64,000 bases of DNA from Mycobacterium sp. KBS0706. Its GTDB lineage: Bacteria > Pseudomonadota > Alphaproteobacteria > DSM-16000 > Inquilinaceae. The notes beneath the pieces are model-generated. The model saw nothing but the letters and a program-made list of their open reading frames with translations, did no database searches and was not told the origin of the DNA. Each line of letters begins with the position of its first letter. The stretch's first letter is position 1. The stretch covers positions 1 through 64,000 of the forward strand of contig NZ_VCCH02000018.1 in NCBI RefSeq assembly GCF_005938675.2, read 5' to 3'. The position numbers were made by a program, and so were the translations under genes. This document shows, piece by piece, positions 33,400 to 42,412 of this stretch.

Positions 33400-35808
33400 A
33401 TGTTATTAAATCGGTCCTTAGACTTGGGCGCATCAATTTTTACTCTGTCGGTTGCTGTGTTGGCCATTGTTTGCCAACCGGCTGTGGGGGACTCTGTTTC
33501 CGCGGCAGCGACCTGCTCGGCCGGAACCGGCACCGGCAAGAGCTTCGCCGGGCAGGACCTGACCAATCACAATTTCAGCGCCGATCCCGCGGGCTCTCTG
33601 GTCGGGGCCGATTTCAGCAAGGCGCAGCTGAGCGGCGCGATCTTCACCGGCCAGGACCTGACATCCGCAAAGTTCCAGGATGCGAAGCTCGGCCCGGCCA
33701 AGGGACCGGTCGACTTCACCAACGCGACGCTGAAGAACACCTGCTTCGTGAACGCCACTCTCGATCAGACCGATTTCTCGTTCGGCGTGATCACATGTGC
33801 CGACTTCTCGGGCACGTCGCTGATCAACGCCACCTTCGGCCCCGTCCAGACCATCGTCGCGGATCCGTCGTGCCGCACCAAATTCAATGGCGCGACCCTG
33901 GATGTCCACATGATCTCCAACGATCCCGTCGGCAAGAGCAACTGGAGCAAGAGCGACTTCACCGCGGCCAATTTCCAGAACCTGTCGCCGGCCACGTTCA
34001 GCCTGAAAGGCAAGGACATCACGGGCGCGATCCTGGCCCAGACCAATTTCACCGGCATCGACATGACCGGCGCGAACTTGACCGATGTCGACTTCTCCCG
34101 CGCCACGCTGACCAAGGCCGTGCTGGACAATGCCGCGATCAACGGCGCCAAGTTCTACAACGCCCAGGCGCAATCGCTGTCTCTGGTCTGCGCCCAGGGC
34201 TACGGCACTGCGAGGGGCAAGATCAAGCCGGACAACACGCCCTGTCCGGACGCCCCGGCCTCGACCGACCAGGGCAAGGCGGCGGACTTCACCCTCGCGG
34301 CCCTCAAGAACGCCGATTTCACTGCGGCGACCATGGACCACGCGATCCTGGTCAGCGCCAACCTCACCGGCTCGGTGTTCGACAATTCCAGCCTGGTCCA
34401 GGCCGCCCTGCAATCGGATTCGGCCCATACCGGGCCGGCGATCGTCCAGTTCGCCTCGTTCCGGGGCGTGAACTTCAGCAACGCGCAGCTCTCCAACGTC
34501 GACTTCTCGGGCAGCAACCTGACGGGGGCGGTGTTCGACGCGACGACGCTGTTCGGCACATCCTTCGTCAACGCCACCCTGTCCGGCGCGAAGTTCCAGT
34601 CCTCGACCCTGCAATCCGTGAACTTCAGCGGGGCCAGGCTCCAGGCCAGCCAGTTCCGCAACGCGGTGATCCAGGCGCCGGGTTCAGGCCCCGGATTCGG
34701 CGCGAACTTCTCCTGCGCCCAGCTCGGCGGCGCCGATTTCACCTCGGCCACGATCTCGGCCACCAATTTCTCCAATGCGGTGATGCCGGCCGAGCGCGAC
34801 TGCTGCCCGGCCACGAACACCAGCGATGCCTGGTGCGGGATCGTCGATGCAACCCAGCAGCCCTACGGCCCGGTCACGTTCCCGGTGCTGAACGCGATCG
34901 CCACCTGCCCGAACGGCGCCACGGCGGAATGCACCGGTCCGCAATGGCAGCTGTCGCCGAACTGGCAGACCAGCAGCTGCAACGTGAACGGCCTGCCCCA
35001 GCAGATGTGGTCGCGCCCGAACTGCGGCGGCCAGCCGGGCCAGATCGTCGTGTTCAAGGACCCGAACCTGAAGTCATGCATCCTCGCGACCCTGCCGGGC
35101 CAGACCGAGGTGCTGCTGGCGACGGCGCAGCAGATCACGCAGGTGAACTGTCCCGGACGAGGGATCGCCGATCTCACCGGCCTGGAGACCTTCATCTCGC
35201 TGACCAAGCTGGACCTGTCGTCCAACGCGCTGCCGATCTTCACGCTGTCCTTCACCGCCGGCGGCCAGCCGGCGAAGTCTCAGCTGCGGACGCTGTCACT
35301 CGACAACAACGCGCTGACGACGCTCGACGTGACCGGGCATCCGGCCCTGGTCTCGCTGAGCGTGTCCAACAACAAGCTCGCATCGATCGCGCTCAACGCG
35401 AACACCTACCTGGTGATCCTGGACGCGTCGCACAATCAGCTGGCCTCTTTCGATCTGCCGATCCAGACGACGCTCGCCTATGCGGATCTGTCCTATAATC
35501 TCCTGACCGATGTGCTGGACCAGTACAGCCAGGATCTCGGGCAGCTGGTCAGCCTCTCCTATCTCGATCTGTCGCATAACAACCTGTCGACGATCGGCCC
35601 GATCACGGCGATCGCCTACGGCCCGGCGAACGATGCTGCCGCGCTGCAGGCCTTGTTCCTGGCCTGCAATCCGAAATTCCACTGCGGCGATCTCGGTGTC
35701 TATGACGGGACGAAGTATCCGGCGGCCTCGACGAGCCAGTGCTCGGCCTATGACGCCGTCAACGGCCAATGGACGCCGCTGACCAATCCGACCTGTCCTC
35801 CCGGCTGA
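33400..35808 (+). CDS. Exported pentapeptide-repeat and leucine-rich-repeat protein
   Basis: An 802-residue protein. Residues 1-35 look like a Sec signal (LGASIFTLSVAVLAIVCQPA), cleavage around 30-38. From about 45 to 465 it is built of pentapeptide repeats (A-[DN]-[LF]-x-x; for example ADFSKAQLSGAIFTGQDL, ANLTDVDFSRATLTKAVL), forming a right-handed four-sided beta helix. A Cys-rich stretch (about 467-585) follows, then leucine-rich repeats (about 587-740: LTKLDLSSNALPIF, LRTLSLDNNALTTL, LSYLDLSHNNLSTI). Combining the two solenoid types in one exported chain is unusual. Function unknown; surface adhesion or target binding is a guess. First of three large same-strand genes; ATG at 33400 follows AGGGAC. 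Confidence 0.85.
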   Translation: MLLNRSLDLGASIFTLSVAVLAIVCQPAVGDSVSAAATCSAGTGTGKSFAGQDLTNHNFSADPAGSLVGADFSKAQLSGAIFTGQDLTSAKFQDAKLGPAKGPVDFTNATLKNTCFVNATLDQTDFSFGVITCADFSGTSLINATFGPVQTIVADPSCRTKFNGATLDVHMISNDPVGKSNWSKSDFTAANFQNLSPATFSLKGKDITGAILAQTNFTGIDMTGANLTDVDFSRATLTKAVLDNAAINGAKFYNAQAQSLSLVCAQGYGTARGKIKPDNTPCPDAPASTDQGKAADFTLAALKNADFTAATMDHAILVSANLTGSVFDNSSLVQAALQSDSAHTGPAIVQFASFRGVNFSNAQLSNVDFSGSNLTGAVFDATTLFGTSFVNATLSGAKFQSSTLQSVNFSGARLQASQFRNAVIQAPGSGPGFGANFSCAQLGGADFTSATISATNFSNAVMPAERDCCPATNTSDAWCGIVDATQQPYGPVTFPVLNAIATCPNGATAECTGPQWQLSPNWQTSSCNVNGLPQQMWSRPNCGGQPGQIVVFKDPNLKSCILATLPGQTEVLLATAQQITQVNCPGRGIADLTGLETFISLTKLDLSSNALPIFTLSFTAGGQPAKSQLRTLSLDNNALTTLDVTGHPALVSLSVSNNKLASIALNANTYLVILDASHNQLASFDLPIQTTLAYADLSYNLLTDVLDQYSQDLGQLVSLSYLDLSHNNLSTIGPITAIAYGPANDAAALQALFLACNPKFHCGDLGVYDGTKYPAASTSQCSAYDAVNGQWTPLTNPTCPPG

Positions 35809-35861
35809 GGCCGCCGACGGGCCAAATCATCAATCAAATGAACAAGCAAACGGAGGCGACC

Positions 35862-38800
35862 ATGTCTCAGGCCAGCGGCAGAACGCTCAATACCCTGTTC
35901 CATGCAGATCTGTCGGACGCGCATCCGGGCGAGGATTACTGGGTCTCGGTCGCGGGCAAGCGCATCCCGCTGGTGCCGCACACGCCGGAATCGCTGGCGG
36001 CGGCCCATGCCTCCGCACCGCATCTGAAGGCCGGGCGCACGGACAGCACCCTGACGCATTACACCGGCACGCCGGTGGCGATGCCGGTCGATTCAGTCAT
36101 CCGCGTGCATCTGCGGCACACCCAGAGAACCTTCACCAACCCCGCCTGCGACACCGGGATCGGCCTTTCCGGCCTGTACATCCCGCCCGCCGATCATCAC
36201 CTGGCGGCGATGGCGGAGGATGATGTCTTCCACGCCCATCCGATCGACTACACCTCGACCGCGCAGAACTTCCTGTTCCACCATCCGGACCTGATCAACA
36301 AAGACAAGACCCTGTCGAGCACGATCATCGACACCTACATGGCCGGCGACAAGGTCATCTCCGCCGCCATCAACAAGCTGGCCCTGCAGATGCGGGCGAT
36401 GGGCCCGCCGACCGAGAAGGGCGGCTGGGCCAAGCTGGTTCCGTTCCAGACCAACAACCCGGATCCGCATTTCAAGGGCGTGTTCGACGGCAAGACCTAC
36501 TACACCCAGCAGATCAGCCCGGAGACCCAGGCGGCGGCGCTGCCGGCGCTGTCGCCGCTGTTGGTCAAGGTGCAGAACGACGCCACCTTCCGCGACAAGA
36601 AATGGTTCGCCACGCCGGGTGCGAGCGTCGTGCCATCGGCACCGCCCGCCCCGCACATGCTGGCGGCGGGGGAAGGCGACAACTGGAATGTGGCGATCGC
36701 CAATACCGGCGCGGTCAGCGGGCTGACGACCGTGGTCAAGGTGCTCGATGCGGGCAAACGGCAGATTTCGATCAGCCTGGCGAATTCCTACATCCGCTAC
36801 CTCGGCGCCTATATCCGGTTCTATGACGCCGACGGAAACCCGATCAAGGTCGCGGACTGGAAGCCGGACGACGCCGGGATCGTGCAGGAGCTCGTCGCCG
36901 CCGCGGGGCTGCAATATGACGACATCCGGTTCCTCGGCATGCTGTCGCCGAAGAACAACGTCTTCGCCATCCCGATCCCGCCGGACGGGGAGCTTTCGGT
37001 CAAGGTGACGTTCCCCGCCAACGCCGTCAGCGCCAGCGTATACGGCTCCGGCCTCGGCACCGGTGCCAATCCGTGGCCGCTGACCCCCGCCCTGGGCGGG
37101 TCCCTGACCGGCGTCTTCAATCTCGGAGTGCCGGCCTTCATGCTGGGATTCGGCGGGGCGGCCCAGACCTACAAGCCGCTCTACGACATCATCTCGGACC
37201 TGGCCGCGAGCAAGGTCTTTATCGGCCTGATGGCCACCGGCGTCGCCGGTTACCTGATCGGCTCCTCCGTGTCGCAGCAGCAGATGAACTGGAGCACCTT
37301 CACGACGGTGGTGAAGTTCCTGTTCGACAAGGCGGTGACCAAGGCGCTGGTGTGGGTCGAGGGCACATTGGCGGCCGAGGAGGTCGCGAACCAGATCCCC
37401 TTCGCCGGCTGGATCATGCTGTCGATCAACATCGCGACCGGCATCGCCCAGATGGCCCAGACCATCGTCGAGGTCGCGACATCCGACTGGAACATCGAGA
37501 ACAGGGTCTCGACGACGATCACCACCGCCGTCACCGTCCATCCCGACCCGCGCGCGAAGGTCTTCCCGCCCGGGCAGGCGGGCGAGGCGCGAAACCTGGT
37601 GGTCAAGATGATCTACCAGGACCAGGCCCGCCCGACGGTCCAGCAGACGATCGCGATCCCGGAAGGATCGACCGACACCAGCTTCACCGCCAGCTTCGCC
37701 AACAACACGCTCGGCGGCGAGGTCAAGTTCGAGGCCGACTACTTCGTCGGCACCTGGCTGGCCGGCAAGGCGACGACCGGCCTCGTGCCCAACGACGCGC
37801 CGCACACCAGCGCGGTGACGATGTATCTGATCGAGTACCCGCGGCCGCTGGACGAGAAGTCGATCTACTCTCACGCCCGGATCCTGACGTTCAACAACGA
37901 GGTGTATGGCTGGACCGACACGGCGAAGGCGCCGGTCGCCACGATCGCCAGCCGGAACGCCAGCCCCACCGGCAATGCGCTGGGGAACTGGACCGGGTTG
38001 GCGCTCAGCCAGCGCACGGGCCAGCTGGGCTCGTCCTGGCAGGCGGCCGGGATGGGCATCGCGGACTGTGTCACCGGCAGCACGGGGCAGCTCTATGCCT
38101 TCATGAGCTTCGGCATTCCCGGCACGTCGACCGCCGTGGTCAAGTTCCCGAGCTGCGGCTTCACCGGCCAGTCCCGGCTGATCTACGACCCGTACCCGCC
38201 GAAGTTCAAGCAGCTGCCGGACGGCAACTGGGCGATCGATCCGAAGACCGGCCTGCCGATCCCGGATCCCGATGATGCGACGCTCGGCAACTACTATGTC
38301 GACCCGCGCTCGGCCTTGCTGCCCTTCGACCAGGGCGGCGGGTATCATCTGCGGCAGGTCACGCTGGGCGACGCGACGCCGTTCAACATGGGCACCGGCC
38401 AGAAGAGCTTCGGCCGCTTCGCCTATTTCCCGGATTCGGTCTGCCTGCACCCGTCCGGCCTCATCATCGGTGTCAGCGCGACCTACCAGAAGCTGCAGAT
38501 CGTGACGCTCGACAAGCGGGGCGGCCTGGCCGATGTCGACGTGCCGCTCGGCGCCATCGGCTCCGGCCCGGCCCTCGACAAGACCCGGCCGGGGCTGATG
38601 TTCTTTCCGGTGGCGGTGGCCTGTGCCTATGACGGCACCATCATCGTGCTGGAGGACACCAAGTCGTCGACCGGCGACACGGCCACGGTGATCGCCCGCC
38701 TGTCGGCCTATGACCTGCAGATGAATCCCGTCAACCGCTTCTTCGACAGCGACGGCAACCCCAGCCCATGGCTGTATCTGGCGAATGCGACCGACAACTA

Positions 38801-39131
38801 CTACCTCGACATGTCCGTCGTCGGCGACGACAAGATGACCTACATCTATGTGCTGTACTATACCGGGTCCGGAGCCAGCCCGGCGGACTACAACATGGCG
38901 ATCTACACCTATGGGCTGGCGCCGCCTAAGAGCAACCCGCTGGTCACCACCAACGCCATCGCGGCGGCCAGGCTGGCGGTCGACATGTGGCATTCCGCCT
39001 ACACGCTGAACTTCGCCATGGTGACGGACGCGAACGGACAGCCCGCCGGCCCGAAGAGCGCGACGACAGGCCCGGGCGGGCGGACGGCGCCGTCGGTCAG
39101 CATGTGGCTGCCGCCGACGCCCGGCCACTGA
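35862..39131 (+). CDS. Large hypothetical protein (1089 aa), unrecognised
   Basis: No family recognised. The start at 35862 follows a good ribosome site (GGAGG); an in-frame ATG at 35838 is the alternative. No signal peptide. Seen: an N-terminal half of about 400 residues with mixed alpha/beta character (YWVSVAGKRIPLVPHTPESL); hydrophobic stretches at about 452-470 (FIGLMATGVAGYLIGS) and 515-537 (AGWIMLSINIATGIAQMAQT) that could span a membrane; a beta-rich middle (600-680); and a C-terminal third (from about 700) with repeated blade-like strands (VCLHPSGLIIGVS, AVACAYDGTIIVLEDTK) suggesting a beta-propeller of NHL type. It lies 53 bp after the pentapeptide/LRR gene and 33 bp before the Gly-rich gene, so co-expression is likely. 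Confidence 0.75.
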   Translation: MSQASGRTLNTLFHADLSDAHPGEDYWVSVAGKRIPLVPHTPESLAAAHASAPHLKAGRTDSTLTHYTGTPVAMPVDSVIRVHLRHTQRTFTNPACDTGIGLSGLYIPPADHHLAAMAEDDVFHAHPIDYTSTAQNFLFHHPDLINKDKTLSSTIIDTYMAGDKVISAAINKLALQMRAMGPPTEKGGWAKLVPFQTNNPDPHFKGVFDGKTYYTQQISPETQAAALPALSPLLVKVQNDATFRDKKWFATPGASVVPSAPPAPHMLAAGEGDNWNVAIANTGAVSGLTTVVKVLDAGKRQISISLANSYIRYLGAYIRFYDADGNPIKVADWKPDDAGIVQELVAAAGLQYDDIRFLGMLSPKNNVFAIPIPPDGELSVKVTFPANAVSASVYGSGLGTGANPWPLTPALGGSLTGVFNLGVPAFMLGFGGAAQTYKPLYDIISDLAASKVFIGLMATGVAGYLIGSSVSQQQMNWSTFTTVVKFLFDKAVTKALVWVEGTLAAEEVANQIPFAGWIMLSINIATGIAQMAQTIVEVATSDWNIENRVSTTITTAVTVHPDPRAKVFPPGQAGEARNLVVKMIYQDQARPTVQQTIAIPEGSTDTSFTASFANNTLGGEVKFEADYFVGTWLAGKATTGLVPNDAPHTSAVTMYLIEYPRPLDEKSIYSHARILTFNNEVYGWTDTAKAPVATIASRNASPTGNALGNWTGLALSQRTGQLGSSWQAAGMGIADCVTGSTGQLYAFMSFGIPGTSTAVVKFPSCGFTGQSRLIYDPYPPKFKQLPDGNWAIDPKTGLPIPDPDDATLGNYYVDPRSALLPFDQGGGYHLRQVTLGDATPFNMGTGQKSFGRFAYFPDSVCLHPSGLIIGVSATYQKLQIVTLDKRGGLADVDVPLGAIGSGPALDKTRPGLMFFPVAVACAYDGTIIVLEDTKSSTGDTATVIARLSAYDLQMNPVNRFFDSDGNPSPWLYLANATDNYYLDMSVVGDDKMTYIYVLYYTGSGASPADYNMAIYTYGLAPPKSNPLVTTNAIAAARLAVDMWHSAYTLNFAMVTDANGQPAGPKSATTGPGGRTAPSVSMWLPPTPGH

Positions 39132-39164
39132 GCGGTCGACGGTGTATCGTTCACGGAGGCGTTC

Positions 39165-41243
39165 GTGAGAGCCAGCCACGCCCTCGCAGCCAGCTTGGCG
39201 CTGCTGTTCGTGTCGTCCGGGAGCCCGGCGCAGATGACGCCCGCGCCGGTGCCCTCCGGGGCGCAATCGGCGCCCGCTGCCATAGCGATCATGGGCGCCT
39301 CCGGCCCGATATCCTGCGCCTATTGCGACCTGCGGGGCAGGAACCTCGCGGGGCTGGACCTGACCGGCGCCAACCTGACCGGCAGCGACCTGCAGGGCGC
39401 CAATCTCGCCGGCGCCAGGCTCGACGGCGCCGTGCTGGCGGGCGCCAATCTCTCGGGTGCGGACCTATCGGGGGCGCATCTGGCCCCGACGGCCCAAGGG
39501 CCGGCCGACCTGACGCATGCGAACCTTGCCGGGGCCAACCTGCGCAAGGCCGTGCTGACCGGCGCGCACCTGCCTTTCGCCGGGCTGGAAGGCGCCGACT
39601 TCAGCGACGCCGATCTGACCGGCGCCGTGCTGGGCCCCACGCCGGCGCTCGGCACGAGCAACGGGCGCCGGACATCGTTCCGGGGCGCCCGCCTGGACCG
39701 TCGCGCCGGGCTGGAGGCGGCGGCGGACCTGTCGGGCGTGATCTGGAACGAGCCGCAACCGGTGGCCGTGACGCCCGGCCCCGGCGGGGTCACCTGCGGC
39801 GCCTCCGACCTGTCTGGCGTGACCAATCCGGTCTTCGTCTCGCCCCAGGGGACCGACGGCGCCAGCTGCGGCGCAAGCCCGGCGGCGGCGTGCAAGACCT
39901 TCGCCCAGGCGCTGTCGCGCTGCACCCCGGCCGGCTGCGACGTGCTGGCCATGTTCGGCGCCTATGATCTGCCCGCGACCCTGGCGTTCAACGGCCAGAC
40001 CACGCCGGCCGGGGCACGGCTGTATGGCGGCTGCGTCGCCGCCGCGCAGGCCGAGGCCGGGCTGAGCTCGCAGATCTCGGCGCCGCCCGGCGGGGCGCCG
40101 GCGGTGAGCGTGAACGGCACGATCCCGGTGGTGCTGGAGAACTTCAAGATCCTCGGCTCGGCCGCGGCGGGGACCAACAGCTCGCCCTCGGTGGCGGTGC
40201 AGATCGCGCAGGCGCCGAACGTCACCCTGACCAACAGCCTGGTGGTCGGAGGCAAGGGTGGAACGGGAGGGACCGGCGCCGCGATCGCCGCCGGGGCCCA
40301 GGGCGGCGGCGCGTCCGTCCAGACCGCCGGCACCAACCAGAGCTGCCCCGGCTCGAATGGCGGCGGCGGCGCGAACGGAATGGACGATGTCGGGTCCTAC
40401 TCCGAATGCGTGTGGACCTGCGGCGACACGGGTTGCACCGGCGGCTCCGGGTCGCCCGGCAGCGGGTCGAACTGGGCCACGGGCGGCGGCCCGGGGACGC
40501 CGTTCGCGACGTTCTGCCCGCCCATGACGCCGAATGACGGCGGTGGCGCCGCCGGCGGGCAGAATGGCGGCTGCGGCACCGGCGGCACAGCATCGCCGAA
40601 CCTCGTCGGCGCCTTCAACGGCGCGACCTGGGGGCCGGGCACAGGCGGAACCGGATCGGCCGGCGGAAACGCCGGCGGCGGTGGCGGCGGCGGAGCGGGC
40701 GGAGCCTATTGCGGCGTCTGCTTCCTCGTCCGGTTCCGCTACAGCGGGTCCGCCGGGGGCGGCGGCGGCGCCGGCGGCTGCGGCGGCCAGCCGGCACCGG
40801 GCGGGCAGCAGGGCGGCGCCTCCTTCGGGATCGTCGCCGCGGCCGGATCGGTGCTGACCCTCAACCAGACCCGCGTGGTCGCCGGCCGCGGCGGCGACGG
40901 CGGCGGCGGGGGCACCGGGGGCAACGGCGGCGCGGCCGGGGCCCATGCCGGCGGTTCCGGGACCAGCGGCTATGGCTATCACGGCGGCAAGGGCGGCGAC
41001 GGCGGCGACGGCGGGGTCGGCGGCGGCGGCGGCGGCGGTGCCGGCGGCAATGGCGGCCCGTCCGCGGCGGTGGCGCTGGTCGGCGGCGCGAAGATCGGCG
41101 GGACCGGACCCGTCTACTATGTCGGCAGCTCGGGCAATTTCGGCGGCGGCGGTGCCGGCGGAACCAGCCCGGTCTGCCAGACGGGGCCGGTCGGGGCGCC
41201 GGGCGTGCTCGGGACGGCAGCCGAGACCCTGACCTATCCGTAG
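39165..41243 (+). CDS. Exported pentapeptide-repeat and glycine-rich (PGRS-like) protein
   Basis: A 692-residue protein starting at a GTG with CACGGAGG just before it. Signal peptide about 1-23 (MRASHALAASLALLFVSSGS PAQ). Residues about 55-158 are canonical pentapeptide repeats (LAGLDLTGANLTGSDLQGAN). Around 223-330 lies a DUF1565-like parallel beta-helix start (VFVSPQGTDGASCGASPAAA CKTFAQAL). From about 362 to 680 the chain is extremely glycine-rich, with GG-x-GG repeats like mycobacterial PE_PGRS proteins (GGDGGDGGVGGGGGGGAGG) and scattered Cys pairs. Predicted exported or surface-exposed; role unknown. Third gene of the block. Confidence 0.82.
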   Translation: MRASHALAASLALLFVSSGSPAQMTPAPVPSGAQSAPAAIAIMGASGPISCAYCDLRGRNLAGLDLTGANLTGSDLQGANLAGARLDGAVLAGANLSGADLSGAHLAPTAQGPADLTHANLAGANLRKAVLTGAHLPFAGLEGADFSDADLTGAVLGPTPALGTSNGRRTSFRGARLDRRAGLEAAADLSGVIWNEPQPVAVTPGPGGVTCGASDLSGVTNPVFVSPQGTDGASCGASPAAACKTFAQALSRCTPAGCDVLAMFGAYDLPATLAFNGQTTPAGARLYGGCVAAAQAEAGLSSQISAPPGGAPAVSVNGTIPVVLENFKILGSAAAGTNSSPSVAVQIAQAPNVTLTNSLVVGGKGGTGGTGAAIAAGAQGGGASVQTAGTNQSCPGSNGGGGANGMDDVGSYSECVWTCGDTGCTGGSGSPGSGSNWATGGGPGTPFATFCPPMTPNDGGGAAGGQNGGCGTGGTASPNLVGAFNGATWGPGTGGTGSAGGNAGGGGGGGAGGAYCGVCFLVRFRYSGSAGGGGGAGGCGGQPAPGGQQGGASFGIVAAAGSVLTLNQTRVVAGRGGDGGGGGTGGNGGAAGAHAGGSGTSGYGYHGGKGGDGGDGGVGGGGGGGAGGNGGPSAAVALVGGAKIGGTGPVYYVGSSGNFGGGGAGGTSPVCQTGPVGAPGVLGTAAETLTYP

Positions 41244-41356
41244 CGTGCTCCTGTCGGCCCGGTGGCGAGCGGGGAGTGCGCAGTGCCGATCAGCCGGTCG
41301 AGCGGGCGAGGCGCTGTCCGGAATCCAGGTGCCCCATCATCCAAAAGCGCGTCCGG

Positions 41357-41755
41357 CTATACCAGCGATCGGAACAGGTCGCGATACGCCTCGATCGCGA
41401 GGTCGGGCAGCCGAGCGGCCTCGTCGATCGGAATCCAGCGAATCTCGCTGTGCTCGTCGCCCAGCATCCGCGGCTCGCCTCCCGTCCAGCCGGTGATGAC
41501 GAACACGTGGTACCGGACCTCGCCGTTCCTGGCCGGATCAGGGTCCGGCAGAGTCGCGACCAGACGGTGGCGGGCGGGCGTGACCGCGACTTCCTCCTGG
41601 ACCTCCCGGACCAGCGCCTGTTCCGGGGTTTCCCCGGCCTCGCCATGGCCGCCAAGCACATCCCAGCAATCCGGATAGAACCGGCGCTGCGGCGTCCGGC
41701 GGCCCAGCAGGATGTGGCCGTCGCGCAGCAGGATGGCGCAGGCGATGTGCTTCAT
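41357..41755 (-). CDS. NUDIX hydrolase
   Basis: A 132-residue NUDIX protein. Nudix box from G36: G-x5-E42-x7-R50-E51-x2-E54-E55, the metal-binding helix; the late Gly of the consensus is Ala57. MutT-like start (MKHIACAILLRDGHILLGRR). It hydrolyses some nucleoside diphosphate derivative, substrate unknown. ATG at 41753-41755; the frame runs upstream without homology. The convergent end leaves a 113-bp gap after the Gly-rich gene. Confidence 0.9.
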   Translation of the reverse strand: MKHIACAILLRDGHILLGRRTPQRRFYPDCWDVLGGHGEAGETPEQALVREVQEEVAVTPARHRLVATLPDPDPARNGEVRYHVFVITGWTGGEPRMLGDEHSEIRWIPIDEAARLPDLAIEAYRDLFRSLV

Positions 41756-41860
41756 CAGCTCACCTCGAACATTGCCGGCGGCGGATTGTTGACATCGCGG
41801 TGATCGCCGTCGCGCTATGGCCTGTCTACCATAGGCAACGAACGAGGAGCTTTGCCCACC

Positions 41861-42412
41861 GTGCCGACCGAAGCCGATCTGCCCGACATTCTCGTCGTCA
41901 CCGGCATCATGGCGGCGGGCAAGTCGACCGTGGCCCAGGCGCTGGCCGAAAGGCTGCCGTGGGCGGTGCATCTGCGCGGCGACCTGTTCCGGCGCATGAT
42001 CGTCTCCGGCCGGGTCGAGGTGACGCCCGACCTGCCGGCCGAGGCGATGCGCCAGCTCGACCTGCGCCACGAGCTGGCGGCGACCGTGGCCGGGCGCTAT
42101 GCCGAGGCCGGCTTCACCGTGATCTGGCAGGATGTGATCCTCGGGCCGACCCTGGCGCGGGCTTCCGGGCTGCTGCGCGGCCGGTCCTTCGGCATCGTCG
42201 TGCTGTGCCCGTCGCCCGAGGCCGTGGCCGGGCGCGAGGCGGGGCGCGCCAAGACGGGATACGGCGCCTGGACGCCCGCCGATCTGGACCGCGGCCTGCG
42301 CGCCGACACGCCGCGGCTCGGGCTGTGGCTCGACAGCTCGGCGATGACGGTCGGCGAGACCGTCGATGCGATCCTGGCCCGCGTCGCCGAGACCCGGAGG
42401 GGGCTGTCGTGA
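41861..42412 (+). CDS. P-loop kinase/phosphotransferase (CPT/zeta-like)
   Basis: A 183-residue P-loop protein with Walker A GIMAAGKST (residues 15-23), then VHLRGDLFRRMIVSGR, as in chloramphenicol phosphotransferase, gluconate-kinase and zeta-type small-molecule kinases, and the late ATP-lid region (AGREAGRAKTGYGAW). It should phosphorylate a small molecule. GTG at 41861 is preferred because GAGGAG lies at the right distance; a TTG at 41852 would be too close. The stop overlaps the start of the cupin gene (GTGA), so the two are coupled. Confidence 0.8.
   Translation: MPTEADLPDILVVTGIMAAGKSTVAQALAERLPWAVHLRGDLFRRMIVSGRVEVTPDLPAEAMRQLDLRHELAATVAGRYAEAGFTVIWQDVILGPTLARASGLLRGRSFGIVVLCPSPEAVAGREAGRAKTGYGAWTPADLDRGLRADTPRLGLWLDSSAMTVGETVDAILARVAETRRGLS

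Noticed and set aside
33433..34614. A 393-codon minus-strand frame opposite the pentapeptide/LRR gene
   Set aside because: Antisense of the repeat-rich coding strand; its own repeats mirror the pentapeptides and it has no ribosome site.
36093..39266. A 1057-codon open frame antisense to the large orphan protein
   Set aside because: Composition (R, G, V, H-rich with no hydrophobic core) is that of a GC-rich antisense frame; the plus-strand protein has normal composition, a good ribosome site and neighbours in phase.
33400..41243. Mobile element or phage origin for the trio
   Set aside because: No integrase, transposase, tRNA-flanked att site or direct repeat was seen; only the left-hand composition break hints at transfer.
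39165..41243. CRISPR or DNA-level tandem array in the Gly-rich gene
   Set aside because: The GGC/GGN repetition follows the reading frame of a glycine-rich protein; there are no equal spacers.
41861..42412. Zeta toxin of a toxin-antitoxin pair
   Set aside because: Walker A is present, but no small epsilon-type antitoxin precedes it and it is coupled to enzyme genes.
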